Positions 5,271-5,514 of a DNA stretch of 5,514 bases are shown in pieces (positions within the stretch are counted from its first letter, which is position 1; every line of letters starts with the position of its first letter). The position numbers and the translations under genes are program-made. Under the pieces are notes generated by a model. The model was not told where the DNA came from. It searched no databases and saw nothing but the letters and a program-made list of their open reading frames with translations. This stretch comes from Desulfobacteraceae bacterium (lineage in GTDB: Bacteria; Desulfobacterota; Desulfobacteria; Desulfobacterales; UBA11574): the NCBI GenBank assembly GCA_002868985.1, contig PKTV01000418.1, positions 1 through 5,514 of the forward strand, read 5' to 3'.

Positions 5271-5514
5271 TTTCACTTCATCCGAACAAAAAGAACGTCA
5301 AAATACTGCCGTGAAACCGCATGAAAGTAGTACCCCAAAAGCGCATCTTTTTCTGACATGTACACCAGCGTGTAAGCAGACCCGGGATACCCGACGCCCC
5401 GCCATAAGACCCGTGTTCAGCGAACTTGTTTTTTACCCACCCATAATCACTGGCATCACTGTAACAGCATACCAAATCAATAGGCGGGCGGCACGCTGAC
5501 CATGCCGCCCGCTG
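5271..5514. other. Intergenic region upstream of the DUF502 gene
   Basis: About 240 bases lie between the start region of the DUF502 gene and the window edge. No good -10/-35 pair was found on the minus strand. A 65-codon minus frame (5278-5475) ends in FFLFG but has no ribosome binding site and no recognisable pattern. The only clear structure is the hairpin at 5484-5512. Confidence 0.5.
5484..5512. terminator. GC-rich perfect hairpin, possible terminator of a neighbouring gene
   Basis: GCGGGCGGCA (5484-5493) pairs exactly with TGCCGCCCGC (5503-5512) around a 9-base loop. On the minus strand the stem is followed by CTATTGATTTGG, which is only moderately T-rich. On the plus strand any T-run would lie beyond the window. 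Either direction is possible. Confidence 0.5.

Noticed and set aside
5278..5475. A 65-codon minus-strand gene upstream of the DUF502 gene
   Set aside because: No ribosome binding site, no recognisable motif, and no evidence of coupling to the next gene.

Overview
The window looks like chromosomal DNA of a Gram-negative bacterium, most likely from the Desulfobacterota/Deltaproteobacteria. That assignment is an inference from protein character: the MFS subfamily, a DUF502 protein beside a 'transporter suffix domain' protein, and a small MscS-like channel. No ribosomal or other phylogenetic marker is present.

Left part, plus strand (1-2556). An MFS permease gene (144-1280) is broken by one in-frame TAA at 957-959; the reading frame is otherwise intact on both sides, so it looks like a recent pseudogene. 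It lies between two inverted copies of a repeat. The left copy (about 1-68) runs off the window edge. The right copy is one arm of a 196-bp imperfect palindrome (1367-1562) whose outer 27 bp are perfect inverted repeats. A promoter-like sequence (1290-1318) points into the palindrome. A two-gene unit follows: a short membrane protein with a DUF1232 segment joined to a J-domain (1623-2051), then a soluble DUF1285-like protein (2074-2556).

Right part, minus strand (5252 down to 2636). This is a tightly arranged set: DUF502 membrane protein, a four-helix transporter-suffix-domain protein (4-bp ATGA overlap), a gap of about 290 bp with a hairpin and no convincing gene, an MscS-like mechanosensitive channel, and a small soluble protein whose ATG directly follows the channel's stop codon (TAAATG). 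The two halves converge at 2557-2635. The minus-strand set reads as an envelope or osmotic-stress cluster of small membrane proteins. The end of the window carries a strong GC-rich hairpin (5484-5512) that may be the terminator of a neighbouring gene.

The most unusual content is the palindrome/repeat family around the broken MFS gene. It could be a miniature inverted-repeat element or a structured leader RNA, and it is not explained by any protein-coding gene I can recognise.
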